Positions 51,378 to 60,312 of a DNA stretch of 64,000 bases are shown here, piece after piece. The notes under the pieces are model-generated. The model was not told the origin of the DNA and made no database searches. It worked only from the letters and a program-made list of their open reading frames with translations. Source of the stretch: Chloroflexota bacterium (GTDB lineage Bacteria; Chloroflexota; Anaerolineae; Anaerolineales; Villigracilaceae). The stretch spans positions 56,688 to 120,687 of the forward strand of contig JAJYLQ010000013.1 in assembly GCA_021787595.1 (NCBI GenBank), read 5' to 3'. Position 1 is the first letter of the stretch; each line of letters begins with the position of its first letter. A program made the position numbers and the translations under genes.

Positions 51378-52775
51378 CTACCCCCACCTCCACGTTGTTC
51401 CTTCTTTGCTATCTTCGATGGTCACGCCGAGGGATTTCAGTTTGTCGCGGATTTGATCTGACAGTGACCACAGCTTTTGTTTGCGGACTTCACTGCGGAC
51501 TTCAACCAGCAGGTCAATGAATTTATCCGCGTCGCCAGAGCCTTTCTTTTCCTGCAAGCGCAAGCCAAGCACGCTGTTTAGTTCACGCAAGGTAAATTGT
51601 GCGGGCTTGAGTTGATCGTCGGTGGCACCTTCGTCGCGCGCGGTGTTGATGGCTTTGACAAGTTCGTGGATTGCGGCCAGCGCCAACGGCGTGTTGAAGT
51701 CATCATCCATTGCATTGGTAAAAGATTGCTGAGTCGCTTCGGCTTGCGACATTAACTCGGACGCGCTGCCAGACGGGATTCCTTTTGCGTCGGGCCGGGC
51801 CGCTCGAAGTCCGGACTTGAGGCGTTCGAGGGATTTCTCCGCGGCGTCGAGCGTCTCGTCATTGAAGATCAACGGCGCGCGATAATTCCCGGCCAACACC
51901 AGCATCCGCATCACGTCCGCATCGCGCTTCGATAAGAATTCCCTGATGCCGACGATGTTGCCAAGCGACTTCGACATCTTTTCGCCGCCAAGCTGCAGCA
52001 TGCCATTGTGAATCCAGAAGCGCGCAAATTGCTTGCCGGTAAACGATTCGCTTTGCGCGATTTCGTTTTCGTGATGCGGGAAGATCAGGTCGTTGCCGCC
52101 GCCGTGAATGTCAATCTGTTCGCCGAGTTCTTTAAGGTTCATCGCCGAGCATTCGATGTGCCAGCCGGGGCGGCCCTTGCCCCACGGCGAATCCCACGAC
52201 GGCTCGCCGGGTTTTGCGGCCTTCCATAATGCGAAATCCATCGGATGTTCTTTGGCTTCGCCGACTTCGACGCGCGCGCCGGCCTGCATGTCTTCGAGTT
52301 TGCGCCCGGATAATTTTCCATAATCGGGATCTTTGGTGACGCGGAAATAAACGTCGCCGTTGGATGCTGCGTAGGCAAATCCTTTTTCGATCAAACCCTT
52401 GACCATGGTCTGGATCTCGCCCATCGTCTGCGTGGCACGCGGATTGATGGCCGCAGGCAGGATGTTCAGGTCTTTCAGGTTCTGGGCGTAATCGTCAATG
52501 TAACGCTGCGCGAGTTCGAGCGGGTCTTCCTTCAATTGATTGGCGCGGTTGATGATCTTGTCGTCCACGTCGGTGTAGTTCATGACGTGTTTGACTTTGT
52601 AGCCGCGATACTCAAGATAGCGGCGGATGATGTCGAAGACCAGCGCGAACATGGCATGCCCGACGTGCGCGTCGTTGTAGACCGTGACGCCGCAGACGTA
52701 CATCTTGACCACGTTCAGCTCGAGGGTTTGGAAGTCTTCCTTCTTGCGGGTGAGGGTGTTGTAGATGCGTAACAT
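51378..52775 (-). CDS. cysS: Cysteinyl-tRNA synthetase
   Basis: 465 residues. Class I synthetase: HIGH is DAHVGHAM (about 38), KMSKS is [11 protein letters not shown]. The zinc site for Cys selection uses [11 protein letters not shown] (Cys 28), WHIECSAM and FPHHENE. Ends in the DALR-type anticodon domain. Its leader carries the 8-nt-periodic hairpin module. Confidence 0.96.
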   Translation of the reverse strand: MLRIYNTLTRKKEDFQTLELNVVKMYVCGVTVYNDAHVGHAMFALVFDIIRRYLEYRGYKVKHVMNYTDVDDKIINRANQLKEDPLELAQRYIDDYAQNLKDLNILPAAINPRATQTMGEIQTMVKGLIEKGFAYAASNGDVYFRVTKDPDYGKLSGRKLEDMQAGARVEVGEAKEHPMDFALWKAAKPGEPSWDSPWGKGRPGWHIECSAMNLKELGEQIDIHGGGNDLIFPHHENEIAQSESFTGKQFARFWIHNGMLQLGGEKMSKSLGNIVGIREFLSKRDADVMRMLVLAGNYRAPLIFNDETLDAAEKSLERLKSGLRAARPDAKGIPSGSASELMSQAEATQQSFTNAMDDDFNTPLALAAIHELVKAINTARDEGATDDQLKPAQFTLRELNSVLGLRLQEKKGSGDADKFIDLLVEVRSEVRKQKLWSLSDQIRDKLKSLGVTIEDSKEGTTWRWG

Positions 52776-52779
52776 GGTC

Positions 52780-52920
52780 GGATAGTCCTGTAGTCGTGTG
52801 GTCCGTTAGTCTCGCGGTCGGTTAGTCCCATAGTCGCGAGTTGAGAAGTATCACATACCATGCAGTGACGCGGCACCGCGACTATCAGGCTACGTGACTA
52901 CCAGACCACGCGACTTTTTA
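52780..52920 (-). repeat. 8-nt-periodic TAGTC/GACTA hairpin module in the cysS leader
   Basis: On the minus strand GTCGCGTG, GTCTGGTA, GTCACGTA, GCCTGATA and GTCGCGGT face GACTATGG, GACTAACC, GACCGCGA, GACTAACG, GACCACAC, GACTACAG and GACTATCC, ending at the cysS ATG. The loop contains GTGCCGCGTC, which only loosely resembles a T-box core. Confidence 0.75.
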
Positions 52921-52935
52921 TTCGTTTGCCTTTAT

Positions 52936-53017
52936 CAATACCTTCGCCATTTGTGGGACAATTTGGCAAATTGTCCCTACGTTCGCCGCTCCCGATACCG
53001 CATTGGCGAAGGTATTG
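52936..53017. mobile_element. MITE-like 82-bp element, copy 2
   Basis: Inverted relative to copy 1 (36401-36482); same 14-base terminal repeats. The 6-base flanks CTTTAT at 52930-52935 and 53018-53023 are identical. The right flank contains the stop codon of the PIN/TRAM gene. Confidence 0.9.
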
Positions 53018-53019
53018 CT

Positions 53020-54108
53020 TTATCCCTGGCTGGGTTTTCTGCGCCTGCCGTTCTCTTCCTCCACGCGGGCGAAGATCATGCGGCCCGCAGCGGTCTGCAA
53101 GACCTTCGTGACGTGAACATCCGTATATTCGCCGATGTAATCCTTGCCGTTCTCGACGACGACCATCGTGCCGTCATCCATGTAGCCGACGCCCTGGCCC
53201 ATTTCCTTGCCTTCCTGGAAGATATTGATCTTCAGGAGTTCACCCGGCAGAACCACCGACTTGACCGCGTTCGCCAGTTCATTGATGTTCAGCACGGTCA
53301 CGCCCTGCAATTCGGCGATGCGATTCAGATTGTAGTCGTTGGTCAACACCGGACTCTTGAGTTGCTTGCCAAGCACGATGAGCTTATCATCCACTTCGCG
53401 AACGCCTTCCACGTCAATGTCGCTGACGCGCACGAGGATGTTGGGGAGCTTTTGCAGTTCGGCCAGCACTTCCATGCCGCGCCGCCCGCGCTGGCGGCGT
53501 AAGCCATCGGGCGAGTCGGCGATGTATTGAAGTTCGTTCAGCACGAAGCGCGGGATGAGCAGCGTGCCGGGAAGGAAGCCGGTTTTGGCAATGTCGGATA
53601 CGCGGCCGTCAATGATGACGCTGGTATCGAGTAAGATGGTGCGGTTGAGATTCGTCCAGGAGGAACCGGAGCCTCCCTCGCCGCCGCGTCCGCTCAACGC
53701 GCCGAACAGACTCATCAGGTCGCCCTGACGCATCACGAAGAGCGTCACGCCAAAATAGCTGAATAATATCACGCCGACGAAAGGCAGGGTGTGCCCGAAG
53801 GGGTCGGGCAGCAGCGAGAGCGGAAATGACAAAAGAGCGGCGGTCAGGAGTCCTATAACCAGGCCCGTGAGTCCGGCGAAAAGCGTTTCCGCCGCTATCC
53901 GCCCAAGAAGCGCACGCAAGGCGCGCGCCGGGCGGGTTGTGAAGTATGGCGTCAGGATGAGACCGGTCAGCGCGCCGACCAGTCCAATTCCCAGCGTGTA
54001 TCGAACGATTTCCGGCGGATTGAATTTTGAAAGGTCGTAACCCCAGTATCCGCCTGCGATTCCAAGAATGATCATGAAGATGATGCGAAGAAAAAATTCG
54101 ATGCTCAT
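53020..54108 (-). CDS. PIN/TRAM domain membrane protein (YacL-like)
   Basis: 362 residues from the ATG at 54108 (AAAGGAGC precedes). Four hydrophobic segments (to about 150) are followed by a PIN-type domain (ILLDTSVIIDGRVSDI at about 187-202, then VLTNDYNLNRIA) and a TRAM domain (GVGYMDDGTMVVVENG). Resembles Bacillus YacL; a nuclease or RNA-binding role is inferred. Confidence 0.9.
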   Translation of the reverse strand: MSIEFFLRIIFMIILGIAGGYWGYDLSKFNPPEIVRYTLGIGLVGALTGLILTPYFTTRPARALRALLGRIAAETLFAGLTGLVIGLLTAALLSFPLSLLPDPFGHTLPFVGVILFSYFGVTLFVMRQGDLMSLFGALSGRGGEGGSGSSWTNLNRTILLDTSVIIDGRVSDIAKTGFLPGTLLIPRFVLNELQYIADSPDGLRRQRGRRGMEVLAELQKLPNILVRVSDIDVEGVREVDDKLIVLGKQLKSPVLTNDYNLNRIAELQGVTVLNINELANAVKSVVLPGELLKINIFQEGKEMGQGVGYMDDGTMVVVENGKDYIGEYTDVHVTKVLQTAAGRMIFARVEEENGRRRKPSQG

Positions 54109-54436
54109 AATAGCTCCTTTATTGATTGATAAGGTGCAAAAATACACATGAACATCAAGATAATAGCATGGCTGGCCTGTACAGTCAAATGGGACATAAG
54201 TGGGGGGCGCGCTAAAAGGTTGCTGGCAACCGGCTTCAGCCGCCATCTCGAAGATCCCGCACAGCGGGACCGGCGGCGCTGTGCGAGTACACCCTGCGCT
54301 GTCCCCGGCGCAGGTAGCAAATGAATTTACACACTTTGAGTGCTTCCTTAAAGCGAGATATGAGTTTTTGCCCGGCCGTTGAAGTTATAATAGGGAGCAG
54401 CCATACTTTTTAATTTTCCTGATGAAGTGACATGCC
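54109..54436. other. Intergenic region upstream of moaA
   Basis: A TATAAT box at 54386-54391 is the best promoter candidate; the -35 is weak. A repeat-like block at about 54215-54310 contains TCGAAGATCCCGCACA, also present near 46815. No gene and no recognised molybdenum-cofactor riboswitch. Confidence 0.45.
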
Positions 54437-55441
54437 ATGCCTCTTACAGATACGCTCAACCGTCCCCTGCGCGACCTGCGGATTTCCGTCACGGACCGGT
54501 GCAATTTTCGCTGTGTTTACTGTATGCCGAAAGAAATCTTCGGGCCGGATTACCAGTTCCTGCCGCGCGCTGAAATCCTGACTTTCGAGGAGATCACGCG
54601 TCTGGCCCGGATCTTTGTCGGACTCGGCGCCCGCAAGATTCGACTCACCGGCGGCGAGCCGCTCGTGCGCCGCGACCTGCATCTTCTGATTTCCATGCTG
54701 TCGGCCATTCCTGATATTGACCTCACGCTGACGACCAACGGATCATTGCTTGCCAGGCAGGCGCGCGCGCTCAAAGACGCCGGATTGAAACGAGTGACCG
54801 TCAGCCTGGATTCGCTCGACAATGAAATCTTCAAAGCGTTGAACGACGTGGATTTTCCTGTGGAGAAAGTGTTGCAGGGAATGGACACGGCGGCAGAAAC
54901 CGGCCTGTGGCCGATCAAGGTGAACATGGTGGTCAAGCGCGGCGTCAACGAATCCAGCATCCTGCCGATGGCGCGTTTCTTCCGCGAAAAAGGCTACATC
55001 CTGCGCTTTATCGAATACATGGATGTCGGTCACACCAACGGCTGGCAGATGAACGAAGTCGTCCCGGCTGCGGAGATCATCAAAATGATCCATGCAGAAA
55101 TGCCGCTGGAGCCTCTCGAACCAAGCTATCGCGGCGAAGTGGCAAACCGCTGGCGATACAAGGATGGAAGCGGCGAGATCGGCGTGGTCGCTTCGGTGAC
55201 ACAGCCATTTTGCCGCGACTGCAACCGCGCCCGTCTCTCCGCGGAAGGCGCGCTTTACACCTGCCTGTTCGCCGTCAAAGGAAATGACCTGCGCGCGTTG
55301 CTGCGCGGCGGCGCAAGCGACGATGAAATCTCCCAAACCATTGCGCGCGTCTGGAACCATCGCGGCGATCGTTATTCCGAACTTCGCTCTGAGAACACGA
55401 CCTCGTTACCCAAAGTGGAAATGTCGCACATTGGCGGATAG
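54437..55441 (+). CDS. moaA: GTP 3',8-cyclase, molybdenum cofactor biosynthesis
   Basis: 334 residues, radical-SAM enzyme. CNFRCVYC (Cys 22-29) binds the SAM cluster; the C-terminal cluster Cys lie in FCRDCNRAR and GALYTCLF. The last residues HIGG keep the essential GG tail. First step of molybdopterin synthesis, needed for MsrP at 33.3 kb. The other moa/moe genes are not in the window. Confidence 0.96.
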   Translation: MPLTDTLNRPLRDLRISVTDRCNFRCVYCMPKEIFGPDYQFLPRAEILTFEEITRLARIFVGLGARKIRLTGGEPLVRRDLHLLISMLSAIPDIDLTLTTNGSLLARQARALKDAGLKRVTVSLDSLDNEIFKALNDVDFPVEKVLQGMDTAAETGLWPIKVNMVVKRGVNESSILPMARFFREKGYILRFIEYMDVGHTNGWQMNEVVPAAEIIKMIHAEMPLEPLEPSYRGEVANRWRYKDGSGEIGVVASVTQPFCRDCNRARLSAEGALYTCLFAVKGNDLRALLRGGASDDEISQTIARVWNHRGDRYSELRSENTTSLPKVEMSHIGG

Positions 55442-55442
55442 A

Positions 55443-55485
55443 AGTTCAAAGTTCAAAGTTGAAAGTTCAAAGTTTGCAAGTTCGC
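55443..55485. repeat. Heptanucleotide AAGTTCA tandem repeat
   Basis: About six degenerate 7-base units (AGTTCAA, AGTTCAA, AGTTGAA, AGTTCAA, AGTTTGC) between moaA and the HAD gene. Confidence 0.7.
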
Positions 55486-55541
55486 AGGTTCGGCAAGTTT
55501 CCCCAATATCCCAACTTCCCAACCTTCCAACATTAAACCCA

Positions 55542-56252
55542 ATGATCCAGTCCATCTTCTTCGATCTCGACGGCACGCTCCGTCACAACCTCCCCACCGG
55601 CGGGGAGGTTTTTGCGGATTACGCGGTTCAACTCGGCCTGCCGATCCATCATGAAGATCGTTTGCGCGCGTTCCGCTGGGAGCATTACTACTGGGCCGAT
55701 TCGCTTGATTTGAAAGCCGATAAGAAAATCTACCCCGAAGAGAACCGGGATTTCTGGCTTCAATACAGCCGACGGCAGTTGGTCGCGTTGGGCGCGTCGA
55801 AAATGCAGGCGGAGGAGTTGGCCCCAAAAGTTCACGGTCACATGGAAGAGTCTTATAAGCCGAAGAGCATTGTGCCTGAGGATGTCATGCGGCTCTTGCC
55901 CGCGCTGCAATCGGCTGGATTCAAAATGGGCGTGATCTCGAATCGCGAGAAGCCGTTCCAGGCCGAGATCGCAGCGCTCGGATTGAGTCCATATTTCGAT
56001 TTTTCGATGGCGGGCGGCGAGGTCAATGCGTGGAAGCCGGAGCCGGAAATCTTCATCCGTGCCTGCCAGCGCGCGGACGTGGATCCGCAGGAGGCGGTTT
56101 ACGTCGGCGACAATTATTTTGCGGATGTGGTCGGTGCGCGTCGCGCGGGACTTCGGCCGGTGCTCTACGACCCGCGCGGAATCTTCCCCGAAGCGGAATG
56201 CCCGGTGCTGGCGTCGTTCGACCAGTTGCCTTCCGTGCTGAAACAAATGTAA
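55542..56252 (+). CDS. HAD superfamily hydrolase
   Basis: 236 residues from MIQSIFFDLDGTLRHN (nucleophile DLDGT at about 8-12). Motif II is VISNRE (about 131), motif III has KPEPEIF and motif IV GDNYFADVVGARRAG. A phosphatase of unknown substrate; a longer in-frame extension upstream overlaps moaA and is rejected. Confidence 0.85.
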   Translation: MIQSIFFDLDGTLRHNLPTGGEVFADYAVQLGLPIHHEDRLRAFRWEHYYWADSLDLKADKKIYPEENRDFWLQYSRRQLVALGASKMQAEELAPKVHGHMEESYKPKSIVPEDVMRLLPALQSAGFKMGVISNREKPFQAEIAALGLSPYFDFSMAGGEVNAWKPEPEIFIRACQRADVDPQEAVYVGDNYFADVVGARRAGLRPVLYDPRGIFPEAECPVLASFDQLPSVLKQM

Positions 56253-56264
56253 AATATTCTTTAG

Positions 56265-56296
56265 GGCGGCCATTCGAATGGCCGCCTTATTTTTTT
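56265..56296 (+). terminator. Terminator after the HAD gene
   Basis: GGCGGCCATT CG AATGGCCGCC followed by TTATTTTTTT. Related to the palindrome inside gatB. Confidence 0.9.
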
Positions 56297-56313
56297 CGAG
56301 AGGAGACAGAACC

Positions 56314-57663
56314 ATGGCGTGGGAACGGAAAATCAGCCGCACGATACGCGTGCGAAATGATCCAAAGACCGGATTGCTGGCGCATTTGTTGACCTCGATT
56401 GCGGAGATGGGCGGGACCGTTGGTGATATCCAATTGCTGACCGAGACCTCGCGCTCGATCATCCGCGATATCACCATCTACGGCGACGATGCCGAGCATG
56501 TCGAGAAAATTGTCAAGGCGATCGGATCGAATCCAGGAACCAGGATCCTCGAAGTTCGCGATGAGGTTTTGGAACTGCATCAAAAAGGCAAGATTGCCAT
56601 CCGCTCGCGCTATGCCATCGACTCGATGGCGACGCTGCGCCGCGTCTATACGCCCGGCGTGGCGGAAGTCTGTTTGAAGATCGCAAACGATCCGTCGCTG
56701 GCGCGGCTTTATACCAGCACAAGTCACATGATCGCCATCGTCACGGACGGCACCGCGGTGTTGGGATTGGGTGATATTGGCCCGCTGGCGGCCATGCCGG
56801 TGATGGAAGGCAAAGCCATGCTGATGGAATCGCTGGTGGGACTTTCCGGCGTGCCCATTTTATTGAACACCAAAGACCCCGATGAAATTGTCGCGGCGGT
56901 GGCTTCCATCTCGCCGACCTTCGCGGCGATTCAATTGGAAGATATTTCCGCGCCGCGCTGCTTTGAAATCGAGGAGCGTTTGCAGAAGCTTCTCGATAAA
57001 CCGGTGATGCACGACGACCAGCATGGCACGGCAGTTGTCAGCGTTGCCGCACTGACGAATGCATGCCGTCAAACCAACACGGATATCAAGAAGGCGGTCA
57101 TCGGGCAGATCGGTTTGGGCGCGGCAGGAAATGCCATCGCGCGCATGTTGATGAAACTGACGGGCAATCCGGTCCATGGCGCGGATTTGTCGTCAGACGC
57201 AATAAAGCGTCTCGAAGCCGCGGGCGGCAAAGGGTCCAGCCTGAACGAGATCATGGCGAAATGTGATATCGTGATCGCCACGACCGGCGCGCCGGGCCTG
57301 ATCAAACCAGAAATGGTTCACGCAGGCCAGATCATTCTTGCCCTGTCGAATCCGAATCCGGAAATTGATCCGGATGCCGCCGTGGAACGCGGCGCGTCCT
57401 TTGCGGCTGATGGGAAGATGGTCAACAATGTTTTGGGTTTTCCCGGAATCTTCCGCGGCACGGTGGATGCGAATGCGCCGCGCATCACACATCAGATGTT
57501 GTTTGCCGCGGCCCAAACCATTGCGGACATGACGCCGCCCGGCGAGTTGGTTCCCAATCCGCTCGATAAAGCGGTGCATCGCGCGGTGGCGCGTGCGGTG
57601 GCAATGACGGCCATGGAGCAAGGCATTGCGCGCGCGGAATATGTTCCGTATGCCGATGAATAA
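56314..57663 (+). CDS. NAD(P)-dependent malic enzyme with ACT-type N-terminal domain
   Basis: 449 residues. GAGAGGAGAC precedes the ATG. The N-terminal ACT-like domain (about 1-85) probably senses an amino acid or other ligand. The catalytic part has YTPGVAEVCL, DGTAVLGLGDIGPLAAMPVMEGKAML (metal/substrate), FAAIQLEDISAPRCF, DDQHGTAVV and a Rossmann GLGAAGNA. Decarboxylates malate to pyruvate. NAD or NADP preference cannot be read with confidence. Confidence 0.93.
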   Translation: MAWERKISRTIRVRNDPKTGLLAHLLTSIAEMGGTVGDIQLLTETSRSIIRDITIYGDDAEHVEKIVKAIGSNPGTRILEVRDEVLELHQKGKIAIRSRYAIDSMATLRRVYTPGVAEVCLKIANDPSLARLYTSTSHMIAIVTDGTAVLGLGDIGPLAAMPVMEGKAMLMESLVGLSGVPILLNTKDPDEIVAAVASISPTFAAIQLEDISAPRCFEIEERLQKLLDKPVMHDDQHGTAVVSVAALTNACRQTNTDIKKAVIGQIGLGAAGNAIARMLMKLTGNPVHGADLSSDAIKRLEAAGGKGSSLNEIMAKCDIVIATTGAPGLIKPEMVHAGQIILALSNPNPEIDPDAAVERGASFAADGKMVNNVLGFPGIFRGTVDANAPRITHQMLFAAAQTIADMTPPGELVPNPLDKAVHRAVARAVAMTAMEQGIARAEYVPYADE

Positions 57664-57681
57664 AGGGATTGAATAGAATCG

Positions 57682-57717
57682 ATTGGGACGACCGGATGGC
57701 CGTCCCAATTTTGTTTG
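57682..57717 (+). terminator. Terminator after the malic-enzyme gene
   Basis: ATTGGGACG / CGTCCCAAT followed by TTTTGTTT. Confidence 0.8.
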
Positions 57718-57731
57718 TGCGCCTGTAATCT

Positions 57732-58967
57732 TTAGTTTTGTTTGCCCTTCGCGATCAATTCCTTCAGCGTTGTTCCGAGACGGGTGATGCCTTCGCGGAT
57801 CGTATCGGGGGAGGAATACGAAAAATTGAGACGCATGGTGTTTTCGCCCCCGCCGCACGCATGGAAGGATGATCCAGGCACGAAGGCCACTTTGCGGTCG
57901 AGCGCGATTTTGAGAACCCCGGCCGCATCCATGTGCTCGGGCAGGATGCCCCACAGGAACATGCCGCCTTTCGGGTGCGTCCAACTGACTTCGGGCGGGA
58001 ACATTTCCTCCATCATTTCGAGCATTACATCGCGGCGTTCCTTGTAGACAGAACGAATCACATTGACGTGTTCATCCAGAAAACCGCCCTTGCCCACTTC
58101 GTAAGCCACGTATTGGTTGAATGAAGCCGTGTGCAAGTCTGCGGCCTGCTTGCTCATGACCAGTTTGCGGATGACCTTCTCAGGAGCCACGACCCATGCC
58201 AGGCGCAGACCGGGCGCGAGCAATTTGGAGAAGGTGCTGAGATAGATCACGTTGCCGCTGTATGTTCCGCCGTTTTTGCCGCGATATTGACTGTCCAGCA
58301 TGACAAGCGAGGGAATATGCTCGCCCTCGTAACGGAGCTGCCCGTAGGGATCGTCTTCGATCAGCGGCACGCCGTATTTGTCGGCAATTTCGATCAACTG
58401 TTTGCGGCGTTCGAGACCCAGAGTCGCGCCGCTGGGATTTTGGAAATTGGGGAGAACGTAAATGAACTTCGGCCCGATGCGGAGCGCGGCCTCGAGTTCA
58501 CCCACGATCATGCCGTTCTCGTCGGTACGGACGGGAATATATTGCGCGCCGTAGGCGTTCCAGGCCTGCAGCGCGCCCAGATACGTCGGCGATTCGACAA
58601 CGATATAGTCACCGCGGTTGATGAACAGGCGGCCAATAAAGTCCAGCGCTTGCTGCGAGCCCGATGTGATGAGAATGTTATCGGGCGAGACTTCCACACT
58701 ATAACGGGAAGTGTGACGCGCGATCATTTCGCGCAGAGGGCCATAGCCTTCCGTGGTGCTGTATTGCAATGCCTGCGCCCCGAAATGATCGAGCACATAG
58801 TTGCAGGCTTCTCGAAATTCATTTACAGGAAATACATCTGGCGCGGGCAACCCGCCCGCAAAGGAAATGATATCCGGTTCTTCGGTCAATTTGAGCAACT
58901 CGCGGATGACCGAACTACCCATCTGTTTGGTGCGATGTGCGTACCGGTATTCCCAGGGTGTCTGCAT
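57732..58967 (-). CDS. PLP-dependent aminotransferase, class I/II (LysN/MocR-type)
   Basis: 411 residues. ISFAGGLPAPDVFPV start, TSGSQQALDFIGRLF, ESPTYLGAL, and the PLP-Lys region STFSKLLAPGLRLAWVV (Lys about 239). Resembles 2-aminoadipate or multiple-substrate aminotransferases. AAGGAGTACG precedes the ATG. A strong hairpin lies ahead of it. Confidence 0.9.
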   Translation of the reverse strand: MQTPWEYRYAHRTKQMGSSVIRELLKLTEEPDIISFAGGLPAPDVFPVNEFREACNYVLDHFGAQALQYSTTEGYGPLREMIARHTSRYSVEVSPDNILITSGSQQALDFIGRLFINRGDYIVVESPTYLGALQAWNAYGAQYIPVRTDENGMIVGELEAALRIGPKFIYVLPNFQNPSGATLGLERRKQLIEIADKYGVPLIEDDPYGQLRYEGEHIPSLVMLDSQYRGKNGGTYSGNVIYLSTFSKLLAPGLRLAWVVAPEKVIRKLVMSKQAADLHTASFNQYVAYEVGKGGFLDEHVNVIRSVYKERRDVMLEMMEEMFPPEVSWTHPKGGMFLWGILPEHMDAAGVLKIALDRKVAFVPGSSFHACGGGENTMRLNFSYSSPDTIREGITRLGTTLKELIAKGKQN

Positions 58968-59013
58968 TCGTACTCCTTCGTGATCAAAATGTGCATGCCC
59001 ATGCCAAAAGATG

Positions 59014-59052
59014 AAAAAAGCCTGACAGGTACGTTGATACCCGTCAGGCTTT
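59014..59052 (-). terminator. Terminator between tetR and the aminotransferase gene
   Basis: AAAGCCTGACGGGTA / TACCTGTCAGGCTTT on the minus strand with a T6 tail. A competing pair (GTCAG near 59056 with CTGAC of the left arm) is possible, so it could also attenuate the aminotransferase gene. Confidence 0.75.
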
Positions 59053-59200
59053 CTGACTTCATGGCATAAGAATGCCTAGCAAAAATCCAGCCAGAACGAT
59101 TGTCATGGCTTATTTATTTTACATGCTTAACCTCATCCGCACAACCGACAAACGGCCTGCAAGTGTCATGCTAGTTGTCAGGTTTTCATTCGGATCGTCC

Positions 59201-59782
59201 TCAGGCGGCCTCGACCAGTTGCAGATTGGACGCAATAAGGGGCAGCACCTCGTCCGCAAATTTCTCCACCGCCTCCGGTTTTTTGGTGTGACTCCATTGC
59301 AGCGCCAGCCCGTAAATTGCCCAGCTTGTGGCCGTCGCCGCGATTTCAGGTTCGGTACTCGTCCTGGCCTGCTCCAGCCATTTCAGGAGCAAGTCGTACA
59401 GCACCTCCTTGACCTGGGCTTCCACCAGTGTTTCGAACTGACTTTGCGCCGGTTTGCATTTCGAATTGGCATTCCTGATGAACTCACAGACTGCAATGAT
59501 CAGGTTCCGCAGATTGTCCATCGTAAAGTGGCAGGCGTTCAACATGCGTTTGTCAATTTCCTGAATAAATTGCTGCCGGATGCTGTGATCGAGCAGGGCA
59601 AATTTGTCGGCGAAATGCGCATAGAACGTGGCGCGGTTGACGCCGGCGCGTTCGGTAATATCCTGCACGGTAATGGTTTGGAATCCTTTTTCATTGATGA
59701 CTTCCATGAAAGCTTTTTCCAATAATTCACGAGTGCGCTTCACGCGAGGATCGAGTTTTTCTTCCATTTTGATGGGCAACAT
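59201..59782 (-). CDS. TetR family transcriptional regulator
   Basis: 193 residues. The helix-turn-helix is in TITVQDITERAGVNRATFYAHF (about 36-57). Divergent from the DoxX-like gene; two identical 18-base palindromes lie in the gap. Probably represses itself and the DoxX-oxidoreductase pair until a small ligand binds. Confidence 0.9.
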   Translation of the reverse strand: MLPIKMEEKLDPRVKRTRELLEKAFMEVINEKGFQTITVQDITERAGVNRATFYAHFADKFALLDHSIRQQFIQEIDKRMLNACHFTMDNLRNLIIAVCEFIRNANSKCKPAQSQFETLVEAQVKEVLYDLLLKWLEQARTSTEPEIAATATSWAIYGLALQWSHTKKPEAVEKFADEVLPLIASNLQLVEAA

Positions 59783-59792
59783 TTTGGCTCCA

Positions 59793-59810
59793 TTGTTGCT
59801 TAGGCAACAA
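59793..59810. promoter_or_regulatory. TetR operator O1
   Basis: TTGTTGCTTAGGCAACAA, inverted arms TTGTTGC / GCAACAA, just upstream of the tetR start. Confidence 0.8.
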
Positions 59811-59866
59811 AAATTCCTTTTTGACGGTTGACTTTTGTCTGTAAGAAGCGTAAATTATACAACATC

Positions 59867-59882
59867 TGTTGCTTAGGCAACA
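59867..59882. promoter_or_regulatory. TetR operator O2 with overlapping promoters
   Basis: TGTTGCTTAGGCAACA, 16 of 18 bases of O1. On the plus strand a TATAAT (59887-59892) follows directly, and a minus-strand TATAAT lies near 59852-59857, so O2 covers both divergent promoters. Confidence 0.8.
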
Positions 59883-59917
59883 AACGTATAATAGCACAAC
59901 TCAACAGGAGAGTCAAG

Positions 59918-60286
59918 ATGAATATCATGTTATGGATCGCACAGGGGTTGCTCGCTGCTCTGTATCTGATGGCAGGAAGCATGAAGACTTTTCAAACTGC
60001 CAAGGCAAAGGAACAACTGCCCTGGGCAAAGAACCGTTCGGATGGATTCGTTCGTTTCGTTGGAACATCGGAACTGCTGGGAGCGCTGGGGTTGATTCTG
60101 CCGCTGGTAACGGGCATCCTGCCGTGGCTGACACCTCTCGCTGCTGCAGGCCTCGTTCTAATTCAGCTGCTCGCAATTATTACGGAGCATTTGCCTAAAA
60201 AGGAATACAAAGTGCTTCCCATGAACGTTGTTTTGCTGGCACTTGCCGTATTTGTAGTCATTGGGCGCTGGACACTTTTTTCATAA
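59918..60286 (+). CDS. DoxX-like membrane protein
   Basis: 122 residues, four hydrophobic segments (MNIMLWIAQGLLAALYLMAG, LLGALGLILPLV, and two more). CAGGAGAG precedes the ATG. DoxX-like proteins accompany redox or quinone-detoxification enzymes. Predicted partner: the next gene, 26 bases downstream. Confidence 0.88.
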   Translation: MNIMLWIAQGLLAALYLMAGSMKTFQTAKAKEQLPWAKNRSDGFVRFVGTSELLGALGLILPLVTGILPWLTPLAAAGLVLIQLLAIITEHLPKKEYKVLPMNVVLLALAVFVVIGRWTLFS

Positions 60287-60312
60287 CTCGATTTCAAAAG
60301 GAGAAATATAAA

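Noticed and set aside
52780..52920. T-box in front of cysS
   Set aside because: The only resemblance is GTGCCGCG in the loop; no stem I or antiterminator/terminator pair was found on the coding strand.
54200..54400. Molybdenum-cofactor riboswitch ahead of moaA
   Set aside because: The hairpins are repeat-like and lack the conserved Moco-RNA blocks I know.
55284..55541. N-terminal extension of the HAD hydrolase over the moaA 3' end
   Set aside because: The DxDGT nucleophile is at residues 8-12 from the ATG at 55542, as usual; the extension is out of frame with moaA and repeat-derived.
58131..59069. 312-residue plus-strand frame opposite the aminotransferase gene
   Set aside because: Shadow of the PLP enzyme, whose PLP-Lys motif is clear.
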